From contig JAKSJA010000005.1 in the NCBI GenBank assembly GCA_024398495.1, positions 23,801-87,800 of the forward strand: 64,000 nucleotides of DNA. The letters are read 5' to 3'. The notes below the pieces were generated by a model. That model was not told the origin of the DNA. It saw only the letters and a program-made list of their open reading frames with translations, and did not search any database. The stretch is from Bacteroidaceae bacterium (GTDB lineage Bacteria; Bacteroidota; Bacteroidia; Bacteroidales; Bacteroidaceae). The position numbers and the translations under genes were made by a program. Shown here piece after piece: positions 1-9,097 of this stretch. Position 1 is the stretch's first letter, and every line of letters begins with the position of its first letter.

Positions 1-742
1 GTAGATTCTTATATAGCATCAGCAGATTATTGCGGAAATTGAGAAATGTCTTGCGAGGATTACCTTTACCTAATGTTGCCCCGCCGACATGATAAACGGT
101 ACTGGTTGGTATGTAAAAAATAGTTTTACCTGCAAGGCTCAGTCGCCAACATAAGTCAATTTCTTCGTTATGTGCAAAAAAGTTACCGTCGAGTCCTCCT
201 TCGTTACGGTAGTCTGTCATCCTCACCATCATCGCTGCACCTGATGCCCAAGTTATCTGGCAGATGTCGTCATATTGTCCTTTGTCGCTTTCTATGGTGT
301 CGAAGATTCTTCCTCTACAAAATGGATAGCCATATTTGTCAATAAATCCTCCTGCTGCACCTGCATATTCAAATTTATCTCTGTCTTTTATGGATTTGAT
401 TTTTGGTTGACATGCTGCACAGTCTGGATTCTCTTCCATGAAATCTTCTAACGGTCTTAACCAATTATCTGTTACTTCGATGTCAGAATTGAGCAATACT
501 GCGTATTCCGTTGAGATTTTGCGAAGTGCATAATTATATCCTTGTGCAAATCCATAGTTTTGTTCAAGATTGATAACCTTTATCTGTGGAAAGTCTGTTT
601 GTAGCATCTCTACACTGCCATCAGTGGAGGCATTGTCTGCAACCCACAATTCTGCATTCGGTGTGTATTGTATGAGGGTAGGGAGATACTCTTTCATCAT
701 CTCCTTGCCATTGTAATTTAGTATGACAACAGATGTCTTCAT
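1..742 (-). CDS. Glycosyltransferase family 2 (partial, C-terminus off the left edge)
   Basis: About 247 N-terminal residues are visible. The protein opens with MKTSVVILNYNG, followed by VADNASTDGS and LLNSDIEV, the usual nucleotide-sugar binding and acidic metal-binding region of GT-A fold family 2 enzymes; further on NEEIDLCWRL matches the usual catalytic-end motif of rhamnosyltransferase-like members. It probably transfers a sugar from an NDP-sugar to a cell-surface glycan on the cytoplasmic side of the inner membrane; donor and acceptor cannot be told. Its ATG overlaps the TGA of the upstream DUF4861 gene (ATGA), so it is the most distal visible gene of the minus-strand operon that begins near 8918. 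Confidence 0.88.
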   Translation of the reverse strand, partial: MKTSVVILNYNGKEMMKEYLPTLIQYTPNAELWVADNASTDGSVEMLQTDFPQIKVINLEQNYGFAQGYNYALRKISTEYAVLLNSDIEVTDNWLRPLEDFMEENPDCAACQPKIKSIKDRDKFEYAGAAGGFIDKYGYPFCRGRIFDTIESDKGQYDDICQITWASGAAMMVRMTDYRNEGGLDGNFFAHNEEIDLCWRLSLAGKTIFYIPTSTVYHVGGATLGKGNPRKTFLNFRNNLLMLYKNL

Positions 743-1968
743 CGCTTACTGACAGACTCCACCTTGGCAGGATTGTCCAATTCTTTTTTCCACTCGGTGA
801 GATATTTATAGAAATCTTTGTCTGAATGGTAACCGAATGTTTCGTTGTCACTTGCAAAACAGATGTGGTATTTTAATATGTCACCTGTCGGCTTTACCAA
901 TATAGGGTAATTATCGTTGTCCTTCTGCATTTCCTTTACGAAGTGTGCAGATGGAATATATATGCCAAGTCCTACTGTTTCACGTTTGTGTCCTGCGGAG
1001 TCTTTTTCGCTTACTGGCCAGTCGGTCCCCCAGCATCCGCGCAAACCTTTGCTGTCTGAATACTCTGTGGAGTTTTTGACATTGATGATACCTGTGCATA
1101 AGGTATAGTCATCAGCATTGGCTTCAAATCTTATATCTACATTCACATCCCTATGACCAGCATATAGAGTATAACGTGTCGTCATATCCACAGTCTTTTT
1201 GTTGGCATTGCCTGTATTACATTTGTTGTCAACGACTTCCACTACCGTGCGCAATGGACCTCGTGCAATGATTCTTTCTGTCCTGTGTGCCACTTTGTCA
1301 AGGAATGATGGTTTGCTGCCATCCCATCCGCGTAATGTACCCAATCCTAATGTACTGCCTACCCATAGACAATCATCTCCGAAACCTTGTGCCAGTTCTT
1401 CTTTTGTAGGGTAGAACTGTGTCTGTTTCAGTTCCAGTCCTTTGTTGTACTTTCCATAGATATCCACCGTCTGTCTTTTGTCGAAATAGATGCGATATGC
1501 CACCAATTCGCTTTCAAAAGCAGGTCCATGGTGCTGTAAAAGATTGTATGGGTTTACATCGCCATCCACTGTCAGAGAGGAAATGTAACTTGTCTGCCGT
1601 TTGCCCTTCTCTTTCGGATTGTTGAGCAACATCTCCGCATACACCCTTGAAGGATATTCTCGTGGCGTACCTTCGTCAAGTAATGTAATGTCAAAAGTTT
1701 TCGTTTCTTTTTTATCGAGGTCCGTCAGAAAAACGAGTTCGTCATATTTTGTGTCTTGATTCAGGTCATCCAATTGATATGGTATCTCTACTCCCTTGTA
1801 TGTTACGACAGCGCTCCCCACGGTGTGATTGCTGATATTTAATACGACAGGCACATCAGTACGTGCTTGTTTTAATGTGTTTTCTACGACAACAGATATA
1901 TGTGTGTCAGCAAGACATATACCGCTCTGTATAGCCATGATGGCGATTGCAATAAATCGGGTTTTCAT
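739..1968 (-). CDS. DUF4861 family secreted protein (copy 1)
   Basis: The chosen start gives a signal peptide (MKTRFIAIAIMAIQSGICLA) directly before the mature part; a longer reading upstream would lie in the repetitive leader at 1969-2040. The mature protein (about 390 residues) resembles DUF4861 proteins, which in Bacteroidota are often encoded beside polysaccharide, especially pectin, degradation genes; their biochemical role is not settled. A second, diverged copy lies at 2935-4161, with dapA between them. It is expected to be periplasmic or surface-located. The stop overlaps the glycosyltransferase start. Family assignment is by recalled resemblance and is moderately sure. Confidence 0.75.
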   Translation of the reverse strand: MKTRFIAIAIMAIQSGICLADTHISVVVENTLKQARTDVPVVLNISNHTVGSAVVTYKGVEIPYQLDDLNQDTKYDELVFLTDLDKKETKTFDITLLDEGTPREYPSRVYAEMLLNNPKEKGKRQTSYISSLTVDGDVNPYNLLQHHGPAFESELVAYRIYFDKRQTVDIYGKYNKGLELKQTQFYPTKEELAQGFGDDCLWVGSTLGLGTLRGWDGSKPSFLDKVAHRTERIIARGPLRTVVEVVDNKCNTGNANKKTVDMTTRYTLYAGHRDVNVDIRFEANADDYTLCTGIINVKNSTEYSDSKGLRGCWGTDWPVSEKDSAGHKRETVGLGIYIPSAHFVKEMQKDNDNYPILVKPTGDILKYHICFASDNETFGYHSDKDFYKYLTEWKKELDNPAKVESVSKR

Positions 1969-2040
1969 GTTGTAAATTTTTACGTTGTCAAAAATTTTGT
2001 CTACGGTCAACAGTCTACTGTCTACGACTTTTTGCTGTTA
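1969..2040 (-). repeat. Shared leader repeat, copy 1
   Basis: Read on the minus strand this stretch contains CAGCAAAAAGTCGTAGAC, further GTAGAC words, then AAATTTTTGACAACGTAAAA and the ATG of the DUF4861 gene. The 42105-42182 stretch before the first purC has the same order of words, and the end of meaB (18027-18050) has the first part. The dapA stop codon lies at its upstream edge. Confidence 0.7.
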
Positions 2041-2913
2041 TCCGTTTACCATTAACTTCTTTATTGATTCTGTTGTTTCTTCGCTTGCAGGAACAAGAGG
2101 AAGTCGCAGACAGTTTTTCAGCATACCTTTTTCAGCCATAAGTGTTTTTATGCCAGCAGGATTCCCGTCGACAAACAGTAGTTGGTATAGTCTTCGATAT
2201 TTTTTTTCCATATCTTCTGCTTGTTGCACCTTTCCTTGTATGGCCATGTGGACGATGTCTGCAAACTCTTTCGTCATCCCATTTGCAATTACGGAGATGA
2301 CACCCTTGCCTCCTTCTTTTATCATCTGCAATGTCAGCATATCATCACCGCTTATTACTTCAAATCCCTTTGGTTTGCCATCTATGATTTGCTTTATTTG
2401 CGCCATGTCGCCGCTCGCCTCTTTTATTGCTACCACGTTTTTACATTCGTGGGCAATACGTAGTGTTGTCTTGGCAGTCATATTTGTTCCTGTACGTCCG
2501 GGAACATTATATAAAACTATCGGTAATGGAGAACTTTCTGCTATGGCTTTGAAGTGCTGATATATTCCTTCCTGTGATGGTTTGTTATAATAAGGTACAA
2601 CACTGAGTACTCCGTCAATACCACTCCAGTCGTTTTCCTGCAGTTCTTTGCATACTGTTGCTGTGCAGTTGCCACCACACCCCATGAGTAACGGTACACG
2701 TCCGCCAACCTGTGTGACGATGAACTCTTTTATCTTCTTCTTTTCATCTTTCGATAGGGTAGGAGTCTCTGCCGTGGTAGCAAGGATGCACAAAAAGTCG
2801 GCACCGTCGGCTATCTGGTGTTCGATGATGTTTTTCAACGCTACATAATCGACCTCACCATCCTGCTTAAATGGTGTGACCAATGCAATACCGAGTCCTT
2901 CAAAGCATTTCAT
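2038..2913 (-). CDS. dapA: 4-hydroxy-tetrahydrodipicolinate synthase
   Basis: This class I aldolase condenses pyruvate with aspartate semialdehyde at the start of the diaminopimelate/lysine branch. The sequence has the TTAET phosphate-binding turn, the YNVPGRTG segment with the catalytic Tyr and the substrate-carboxylate Arg typical of true DapA, and the Schiff-base Lys in VVAIKEASGD near residue 163. Length (about 291 residues) is normal. The MKCFEGLG start was chosen because family members begin there; six extra residues are possible upstream. It lies between two DUF4861 genes, an odd setting for a biosynthetic gene, so a sugar-acid aldolase role is an alternative, but the conserved Arg favours DapA. 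Confidence 0.88.
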   Translation of the reverse strand: MKCFEGLGIALVTPFKQDGEVDYVALKNIIEHQIADGADFLCILATTAETPTLSKDEKKKIKEFIVTQVGGRVPLLMGCGGNCTATVCKELQENDWSGIDGVLSVVPYYNKPSQEGIYQHFKAIAESSPLPIVLYNVPGRTGTNMTAKTTLRIAHECKNVVAIKEASGDMAQIKQIIDGKPKGFEVISGDDMLTLQMIKEGGKGVISVIANGMTKEFADIVHMAIQGKVQQAEDMEKKYRRLYQLLFVDGNPAGIKTLMAEKGMLKNCLRLPLVPASEETTESIKKLMVNG

Positions 2914-2934
2914 ATAAATACTTTTTGTCAATTG

Positions 2935-4161
2935 TCAATTATCAACTATCTTGACTTGTAATGGTGTTGCTACTGCATTCATAGTAGTATGAGTACGCAG
3001 TTTCCATTCGTCAAAGTTGCGCACGTCATATTTACTCCACGCACTACCAAACCAATATGTGAATTTCTCATTAGGATGCAGTTTCCTGTATCCTATCACA
3101 TGACCGGCAATACCCTTTTCCTTATTGGCATTTGCACCATTTGTCACAAATTCAGTTTTTATGTTCTTGTCTGTAAAGATGACTCCGGTATAGATTTGGA
3201 AATTCTGTTTTGTGGGATTGTCTGTAGGGTCGGCATAGATGGCATATCCTTTGCCGCATTCCATCGTCTCCGTGTCTTCATTGTGAACAACAACACCAGC
3301 ACAAACATCAATGTCTTTCTTCAATCCCTCATACCATACCGTCAGTCTATTGAAGTTTGAACCCTTGTCGCAACTCATCAACCTGTGTTCAACATACTTT
3401 GTGCCGTCAGGCAGAGCCTCTTCATTGTAAGTCAGTTCTACGGTAAAGCGCAGCGGGCCATTGTCCAATATGTTGTAGTCCTTATAACAGTAAGGATATT
3501 TTATCTCACTGTCTATCATCAATGCAGGCGTACCGCATCCCAGCGAAGGACCGACCTTATAGCAGTCAAGCCCGTATCCATGGTCAAAATGGTACGTCGT
3601 TGACTCTTCCATTGCCAGAGCCTCTTCCTGTTTGCCTTCTTTCAACAGTTCCTGTATCTTTGGATGATTTTCCAGTTCTGTCTTGTATCGTTTTTCCACT
3701 TCAAGGTCAGGGGTGTTTTTTGCCCATACGTCATTTCCAAATGCCTGTTCTCCACTTTTCTGCAGAGCAGGACCATAGAGACGGTATGCACCACGGTCGT
3801 TTTCCCATGCAATGTCATCCACACGTTCAGGATATTGTCTTCCCTGTACAAATGTCTTTGTTGCACGAGGTGTTCCTTTCGTTATAGTAAAGTCAGCATG
3901 ACCTTGCGGACGAACAGCGACATCAAGGAGAATCTTCTTGTCATAAGTGATCTGGTAGCCAACCTCTTGATTAAGAGCATTTTTTACAATAAAATTCTTG
4001 CCGACAGGGACACCGAGTTTGTCGCACACCTTCTGTGCATCAATCTCTACAATCTCCTGACGTTGCACTTTTGTTTTGTTTGTTACGGTAACGACAACAT
4101 CAGCATAACAGTTTAATACCATGCATAATAGGCAGATGAACAATACAAATTCTTTTTTCAT
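2935..4161 (-). CDS. DUF4861 family secreted protein (copy 2)
   Basis: A paralogue of the gene at 739-1968, with a signal peptide (MKKEFVLFICLLCMVLNCYA) and a mature part of roughly 390 residues. Shared features include the early ENTL/TNKT-type strand, a conserved tract with RVYGPA-like wording, and a central glycine-rich LGCGT/LGLGTL segment. The gene follows the radical SAM gene by about 35 bp and precedes dapA by 21 bp, so it is co-transcribed. Its last codons (VKIVDN) lie in an A/T-rich repeat of the AATTGATAATTGAC type. Probably a periplasmic or surface carbohydrate-related protein; activity unknown. Confidence 0.75.
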   Translation of the reverse strand: MKKEFVLFICLLCMVLNCYADVVVTVTNKTKVQRQEIVEIDAQKVCDKLGVPVGKNFIVKNALNQEVGYQITYDKKILLDVAVRPQGHADFTITKGTPRATKTFVQGRQYPERVDDIAWENDRGAYRLYGPALQKSGEQAFGNDVWAKNTPDLEVEKRYKTELENHPKIQELLKEGKQEEALAMEESTTYHFDHGYGLDCYKVGPSLGCGTPALMIDSEIKYPYCYKDYNILDNGPLRFTVELTYNEEALPDGTKYVEHRLMSCDKGSNFNRLTVWYEGLKKDIDVCAGVVVHNEDTETMECGKGYAIYADPTDNPTKQNFQIYTGVIFTDKNIKTEFVTNGANANKEKGIAGHVIGYRKLHPNEKFTYWFGSAWSKYDVRNFDEWKLRTHTTMNAVATPLQVKIVDN

Positions 4162-4196
4162 ATTTTCAAAATTTTGCTTCAAAATTACAAAAAAAC

Positions 4197-5084
4197 TCAT
4201 AATTCATTAAGTTTTTTATTTAATAAGTCTGTAAACTCATGATTTTTCAGATTCCATGAAGGCGCAAGGACAAGGTCTTTTGGTGACTGTGATACGAAAC
4301 GTTCCAATATCAAATCCTTTCTCAACAGTCTGATGTATTCCACCAGCAAGTCAATATATTCTTCCACGCTGTATAGGTGTACCTTCGGCAAGGTGCCTTT
4401 CTCTACCCATTCCGCCAGTTTTGTTCCTTTTATCACTTGCAACTGGTGTATTTTAAGTATATCAAGCGACAGAGAAGACACTGTCTTCGCCTGTTGCAGA
4501 ATCTCCTCTCTGTCTTCCCCCGGCAAGCCCAGTATGACGTGTCCTCCAGTCGTTATCCCACGTCTGTGAGTCTCCTCTATTGCCCATCTCGTGGTGGTAA
4601 AGTCGTGTTGTCTGTTTATCAGTTTCAGAGTGTTGTCATTGCAACTCTCGATACCGTATTCTACTATGATAAAAGTCCGTTTTGAAAGTTCTTCAAGATA
4701 GTCCAGTTTTTCCTCATCCACGCAGTCAGGGCGAGTGCCAATCACCAACCCCACGATATCCTCTGCCGCAAGAGCCTCTTCGTACATCTCTTTCAGTTTT
4801 TCCAGCGGTGCGTATGTGTTTGAATAGGCCTGAAAATAAGCCAGATATTTCATGTCGCTGTATTTCCGTGCGAAGAAATTTCTGCCTTCATCCAACTGCT
4901 CCGTTATCGTCTTCCGTCTGTCGCAGTATGTCGGGTTGAAAGTGTCATTATTGCAGAATATGCAACCGCCCGTACCTTTCGTGCCGTCCCTGTTCGGGCA
5001 GGAAAACCCTGCATCGACAGAAATCTTCTGCACCCTGAAAGAAAACTGTGTCCTTATCCACGTCCCGAAATCACGATACACCAT
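4197..5084 (-). CDS. Radical SAM protein, TIGR01212/YhcC family
   Basis: A 295-residue radical SAM protein. The N-terminal cluster motif CPNRDGTKGTGGCIFC has the long spacing between the first and second cysteines that typifies the TIGR01212 (E. coli YhcC-like) family. Other family landmarks are VGLVIGTRPDCV, the YGIES segment and GGHVILGLPGEDREE. It should bind a 4Fe-4S cluster and cleave SAM; the substrate is not established. The start overlaps the end of the upstream transglutaminase gene by 14 bp, showing co-transcription. Confidence 0.88.
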   Translation of the reverse strand: MVYRDFGTWIRTQFSFRVQKISVDAGFSCPNRDGTKGTGGCIFCNNDTFNPTYCDRRKTITEQLDEGRNFFARKYSDMKYLAYFQAYSNTYAPLEKLKEMYEEALAAEDIVGLVIGTRPDCVDEEKLDYLEELSKRTFIIVEYGIESCNDNTLKLINRQHDFTTTRWAIEETHRRGITTGGHVILGLPGEDREEILQQAKTVSSLSLDILKIHQLQVIKGTKLAEWVEKGTLPKVHLYSVEEYIDLLVEYIRLLRKDLILERFVSQSPKDLVLAPSWNLKNHEFTDLLNKKLNEL

Positions 5085-6936
5085 GGGCTTTTATTACAAT
5101 TATCTTTCCTGTGTACATTGTAACAATCTTCTGATAAAAATCTTTCAATTCAGCAAACTTGTCTTTAGGAAATACTCCATTTTTGATTGTTAAATTCTGT
5201 ACAATTGTAATAACGTTATCCTGTACTGTAATGTTTGAACTTAATTTCCCGAAACAGCATTCATAATCTATCGGTTTAGCCATACTTTCAATGCGATAGT
5301 CCGAAGGTAAGATATACGTAACGGTGTCAATATCATTATACCCTGACTGTATGTAAATATCCATTGTTCTTATATTGTTGGCTATATTGGAATAATGCTG
5401 ATGTAAAGGAGTGACAGGTAAGAACATCCGTTGTGCAGATGTTTGACAATACTTGATTGTATTTTCTTCTGCTTTTATTTCAATGCATCCTTTGGAATTG
5501 GTGTCCTTGTCCTCTGTTATGGATACTTTTAGGTTTTCGGCTTTTGGTATGTTCAAACTGGCATTGATGCACCTTGCTTTATTTTTTTCTGATTCCTCTG
5601 ATAATGCAAATCTGTTTTCAAATTGATTGGCGTATGAACGCTGACAGAACAATACGTTTGCTCCACCTTTCTCATCAAGTGTTATCTTTACATTGCTCTC
5701 TTGCAAATTGTCTGTTTCAGAATACATAGGAAGCCGTTCTATGTGACTGTTTCCCTGAGCAATTACTACAGCATCATGTCCTGCAATGTTTTCGTGGATA
5801 AATCCTAATGGCAGTTCAGGTGCAGTGCAGTCTATCCACATCGTTTTTTTATCTACAATTACTTTGATAATAGCATGATTGAAAAAGTCAAATGCAGCAA
5901 AATCTGTAGGCAGTTCTTTTCTGGTCATGGATATTATCGTGTAGTACTCTTCTACTCCTATGTCATTCAGCATGGCGTGCATATAATTTGCAAGTGCCTT
6001 GCAGTCGCCATATCCGGTACGATATACCTCTGCCGCACTCATCGGCTGGAACCCTCCTATGCCTAATTGAATGCTGACATATCTTGTCGTTTGTGCAAGA
6101 TAGTTATATATGAGTTTGAGTTTTGAATATTCACTGGTACACGTGTCCGTCATCTCGTGAAGTTTTTGTCGCAGTTCGTCAGGTAGTTGTTTTCGTTCTT
6201 TTGACAGCAGATAATTCCATTCTCCAAAATCTTTCCATGTAGTGAGTGTTCCGGGATGATCAAAATATTCAAATGACTGAGTGGAGAAATATACACATGG
6301 AATGAATTTCTCTTTTGCAGGCATGAATTGTTCGGAATTGATAGCCTTGATGTCATTCCATTGTATTGAAAATGTCTCTTTGTTGTCATTTGTTTCAGAT
6401 TTGACGACATCACAGTCGATATTTTCTAATTTATACCTGCATTGTAATTCTTTTGGAATGGTGAGATGGTATGATGATTTCTTTATTTCAAGGTTTGGTG
6501 AGTACTGTGGACGAAATTCTGGTAGGGCGACGAAACCGTTGCCTTCTTTGATTTCATAGTCGTATGTTACAGTAAAGGGAATCGTTGGGGATGTGCAGTC
6601 AAAACTGTATGTCAAACCATCGTCAGCAAAGTTTGTGGTGTATTCTGTCTTGTCCAAATCAGACATTTTTATTTTCCTTATCACTTTACCGCTATTGTCT
6701 TGTATGACTCCGGAAAATGAGGATAGTTTGGCTCCCTTTCTCAGCCCGAAAACCATATCTGCAAAATGTTCGCCATTCCGATTTAGAATTGTTATCTGCT
6801 GATGGTATTTGGACACCATCTGACTTGCATCTTTGACGTTGGTGTCAATAGAATAATCATCAAGTATGGCGTTTGTCTGTGCCATGCAGAAACAGCCGCT
6901 GCATAAACATACTGCGAGGAATAAGTTATTTTTCAT
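5071..6936 (-). CDS. DUF3857 and transglutaminase-like secreted protein (catalytic triad intact)
   Basis: A 621-residue exported protein: signal peptide ending at CFCMAQ, a DUF3857 beta domain in the first half, then a transglutaminase/protease-like core. The expected Cys-His-Asp triad is visible: Cys in GYGDCKALANYM (near residue 308), His in FFNHAIIKV (near 352) and Asp in MWIDCTAPE (near 368). Bacterial members act in the periplasm and may cross-link or hydrolyse peptides; the substrate is unknown. Its ATG overlaps the TGA of the upstream paralogue, which has lost the Cys, suggesting the two proteins work as a pair. Confidence 0.85.
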   Translation of the reverse strand: MKNNLFLAVCLCSGCFCMAQTNAILDDYSIDTNVKDASQMVSKYHQQITILNRNGEHFADMVFGLRKGAKLSSFSGVIQDNSGKVIRKIKMSDLDKTEYTTNFADDGLTYSFDCTSPTIPFTVTYDYEIKEGNGFVALPEFRPQYSPNLEIKKSSYHLTIPKELQCRYKLENIDCDVVKSETNDNKETFSIQWNDIKAINSEQFMPAKEKFIPCVYFSTQSFEYFDHPGTLTTWKDFGEWNYLLSKERKQLPDELRQKLHEMTDTCTSEYSKLKLIYNYLAQTTRYVSIQLGIGGFQPMSAAEVYRTGYGDCKALANYMHAMLNDIGVEEYYTIISMTRKELPTDFAAFDFFNHAIIKVIVDKKTMWIDCTAPELPLGFIHENIAGHDAVVIAQGNSHIERLPMYSETDNLQESNVKITLDEKGGANVLFCQRSYANQFENRFALSEESEKNKARCINASLNIPKAENLKVSITEDKDTNSKGCIEIKAEENTIKYCQTSAQRMFLPVTPLHQHYSNIANNIRTMDIYIQSGYNDIDTVTYILPSDYRIESMAKPIDYECCFGKLSSNITVQDNVITIVQNLTIKNGVFPKDKFAELKDFYQKIVTMYTGKIIVIKAHGVS

Positions 6937-8918
6937 TTCTTTTTCAATACGATTGTAGAATTCATTTTTTCAGTCACCATATCAAATATCTGTTTTAGTT
7001 GTGGATATTCAGCCGCAGTATATAAAAGACTGTCTAAATTGAAACGATATGATATGATTATTTTATTGTCAATGACGGTTGTTATTATCTGACATGTAAT
7101 ATTCTTGTCAGGTGTGGATACAGTCAGTGCTTGAGGTGTCTCTTCTACGCTGTAATTGTCAGGAATAGTCAGTTGGACATTATACATACTATTCCATGCA
7201 AATGGAAATTCTACCGGCAGTTTCCTTTCCTCTTTAATGAAAGGAGATGTCTTGAAATCCGGGATTATTATAGGATTTACATAAATCATGTCGTCGGAAG
7301 CATTTGACTCAGCAGTAAAAGAGATTTCTTCTGTCATTGTCGGCGAAAAATTTGTATGTCCTGTCAGTTTGGCATTTGTAATCGTTATTTCAGCATCCAC
7401 AGCCTTGTTGTTTATATACTCCGTGCTGTCTTTTGCCGTTTTGAATTGTCTCTTTTTCACGGCAGCGATATTGCCAGTCAGCATTCTGCTCCATGTCCCG
7501 ACAATGTGTCCGTCTTCTAACAGGCTTGCCATGATGATGTTTTTATCTCTGTTTTTTGTCAGTTTCTGGAGGTTTACCCATTTGTCCCCGTCTTTCGTGT
7601 TTACTATCCTTGCGCGGTTGACAAGTAATACTTCTGGTAAAACATCAATGTATCCGTATTCCACACTCCCGTCAATATAAACATATTTGTTTGGCTCCGT
7701 TTCTACAGCGACAATCATTGTTGTAAGGTCTTTTATTGACGCATGAGTGAATGGAAGCATTTTGTCCGACCGTTTCGACATTACTACGGGATACGCATTT
7801 AACCTGAGGCCATTCAACATGTTGATAAACAAAAAATTGATGTCAGCATTATTTCCTGTACCTATTTTCAGGGCTTTGTTCGGAGATTCACTCCAAAGTG
7901 AATAGTCACCATTCCATTTTATCTTACTTTTGAGTAAAGAGTATGCCGCAACAATCTTCTTAATTTTATCCGATATGGTATCAATACCCATCGCTGCCAT
8001 TTCATCTTTTAGAGGGATGCTGTTTTTCAGTTGTCCACCGAAATCATCCTCTTTTAACAGCATTTCGTCAACCTTTTCCCAAGTGTTGGTATAATTTGTC
8101 TTTATGGAACCGGGCAGCATTATCGATCTGAGTTCGGCCGACACCCCATTTCTGAAATCATTTAGATTCCAGATATAAGGATCTCCTTTCAGTGAAGGAA
8201 GATTTTTGCATACAAATACATCTCTGTTGTCAAGGGCTCTATAATCGTACGCAATACCTCTTTTGTAAAACTGATAAACTCTGTTTTCTGTCAAATGCTG
8301 ATGTTCCATAGGTTCCATTCCGTATGCCGCAAGATTGAATTCAAAGTATTCTGGTATGGAAATGTCATATTTGCTATACAGTACAGGAATGTCCTCCTGA
8401 GCATACCATATTCTTATGGAGTAACAGTTTTCGCTTTTCAGTGTATATTGATATTCAATGATACTGCCTTCCTGCACCTTAGGAATAGTGAATTTTTTAC
8501 GCATCCAGGTGTCTGTAATCTGCTCAGTAACAACATCGCTGCTTTTGATTTTTGTTTCTACCATCTTGCCATTTACCATATTGAACGAAGATGCCTTCAA
8601 CTTGTATACGAGTTCTTTTGAAGAACTTGATGAATGATAGTCGATGCTTACATTTGCCTCATTTTTTCCATCCGATTTCAATATCTTTACACGTCTTTTT
8701 ATTTCGTATATGACATCGAAAAAGTTATTACTGCTATTGTATTCTACTCTTCGCTCAGCACATAGGACGACAGCATTGGCATCCGGCTCATCGGAAACAC
8801 TGGAAAATTCCATCTCTTCCATTGTGGGCTTACCCCAATTGGTATTGGGTTTCTCTAAATTGCAGTATGCTGAATTGCATAAAATTACGGCAAATAATAA
8901 GGAAATGAATCTTTTCAT
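6933..8918 (-). CDS. DUF3857 and transglutaminase-like protein lacking the catalytic Cys
   Basis: A 661-residue exported protein starting MKRFISLLFAVILCNSAYC; nine residues further upstream are in frame but precede the signal peptide, so the internal Met is preferred. It has the DUF3857 N-terminal part and a transglutaminase-like fold. At the position of the catalytic Cys the sequence reads GTGNNADINFLF (near residue 354), with Ala-Asp in place of the usual Cys-Lys/Asp, so it is probably not a Cys enzyme. It is the first gene of the operon running to the left edge and overlaps the next, catalytically complete paralogue by 4 bp. A scaffold or ligand-binding role is inferred. Confidence 0.83.
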   Translation of the reverse strand: MKRFISLLFAVILCNSAYCNLEKPNTNWGKPTMEEMEFSSVSDEPDANAVVLCAERRVEYNSSNNFFDVIYEIKRRVKILKSDGKNEANVSIDYHSSSSSKELVYKLKASSFNMVNGKMVETKIKSSDVVTEQITDTWMRKKFTIPKVQEGSIIEYQYTLKSENCYSIRIWYAQEDIPVLYSKYDISIPEYFEFNLAAYGMEPMEHQHLTENRVYQFYKRGIAYDYRALDNRDVFVCKNLPSLKGDPYIWNLNDFRNGVSAELRSIMLPGSIKTNYTNTWEKVDEMLLKEDDFGGQLKNSIPLKDEMAAMGIDTISDKIKKIVAAYSLLKSKIKWNGDYSLWSESPNKALKIGTGNNADINFLFINMLNGLRLNAYPVVMSKRSDKMLPFTHASIKDLTTMIVAVETEPNKYVYIDGSVEYGYIDVLPEVLLVNRARIVNTKDGDKWVNLQKLTKNRDKNIIMASLLEDGHIVGTWSRMLTGNIAAVKKRQFKTAKDSTEYINNKAVDAEITITNAKLTGHTNFSPTMTEEISFTAESNASDDMIYVNPIIIPDFKTSPFIKEERKLPVEFPFAWNSMYNVQLTIPDNYSVEETPQALTVSTPDKNITCQIITTVIDNKIIISYRFNLDSLLYTAAEYPQLKQIFDMVTEKMNSTIVLKKK

Positions 8919-8942
8919 ATTGTCTTTTGTTGTTTTCTTTTG

Positions 8943-8973
8943 CAAAGATAATGAAAAACAGAGTAAATAGAAA
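8943..8973 (-). promoter_or_regulatory. Bacteroidota-type promoter of the DUF3857 operon
   Basis: On the minus strand TATCTTTG (8950-8943) matches the -7 consensus TAnnTTTG. A near-consensus TTTC lies 19 bp upstream (8973-8970). It is 24 bp from the start codon of the first gene. Confidence 0.6.
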
Positions 8974-9001
8974 ATTATTCAGTGTATTTGTTTGGTCGTT
9001 T

Positions 9002-9085
9002 GGAGCCTCCTCTAAATGTCCCCCTCTAAGGGATAGCATTTCTTTACTCCGTCCCTTGTGGAGATGGATAGGGAGAGGCTTTTTT
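9002..9085. repeat. GC-rich dispersed repeat, copy 1
   Basis: The stretch begins CCTCCTCTAAATGTCCCCC and ends GGGAGAGGCTTTTTT. Related wording (CCTCCTCTAAATCTCCCCC, CCCTTGTGG, GGGAGAGGCTT) occurs at 9478-9640 and inside the COG2122 gene at 21447-21596. Confidence 0.7.
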
Positions 9086-9097
9086 CTCTGTCTTCAG

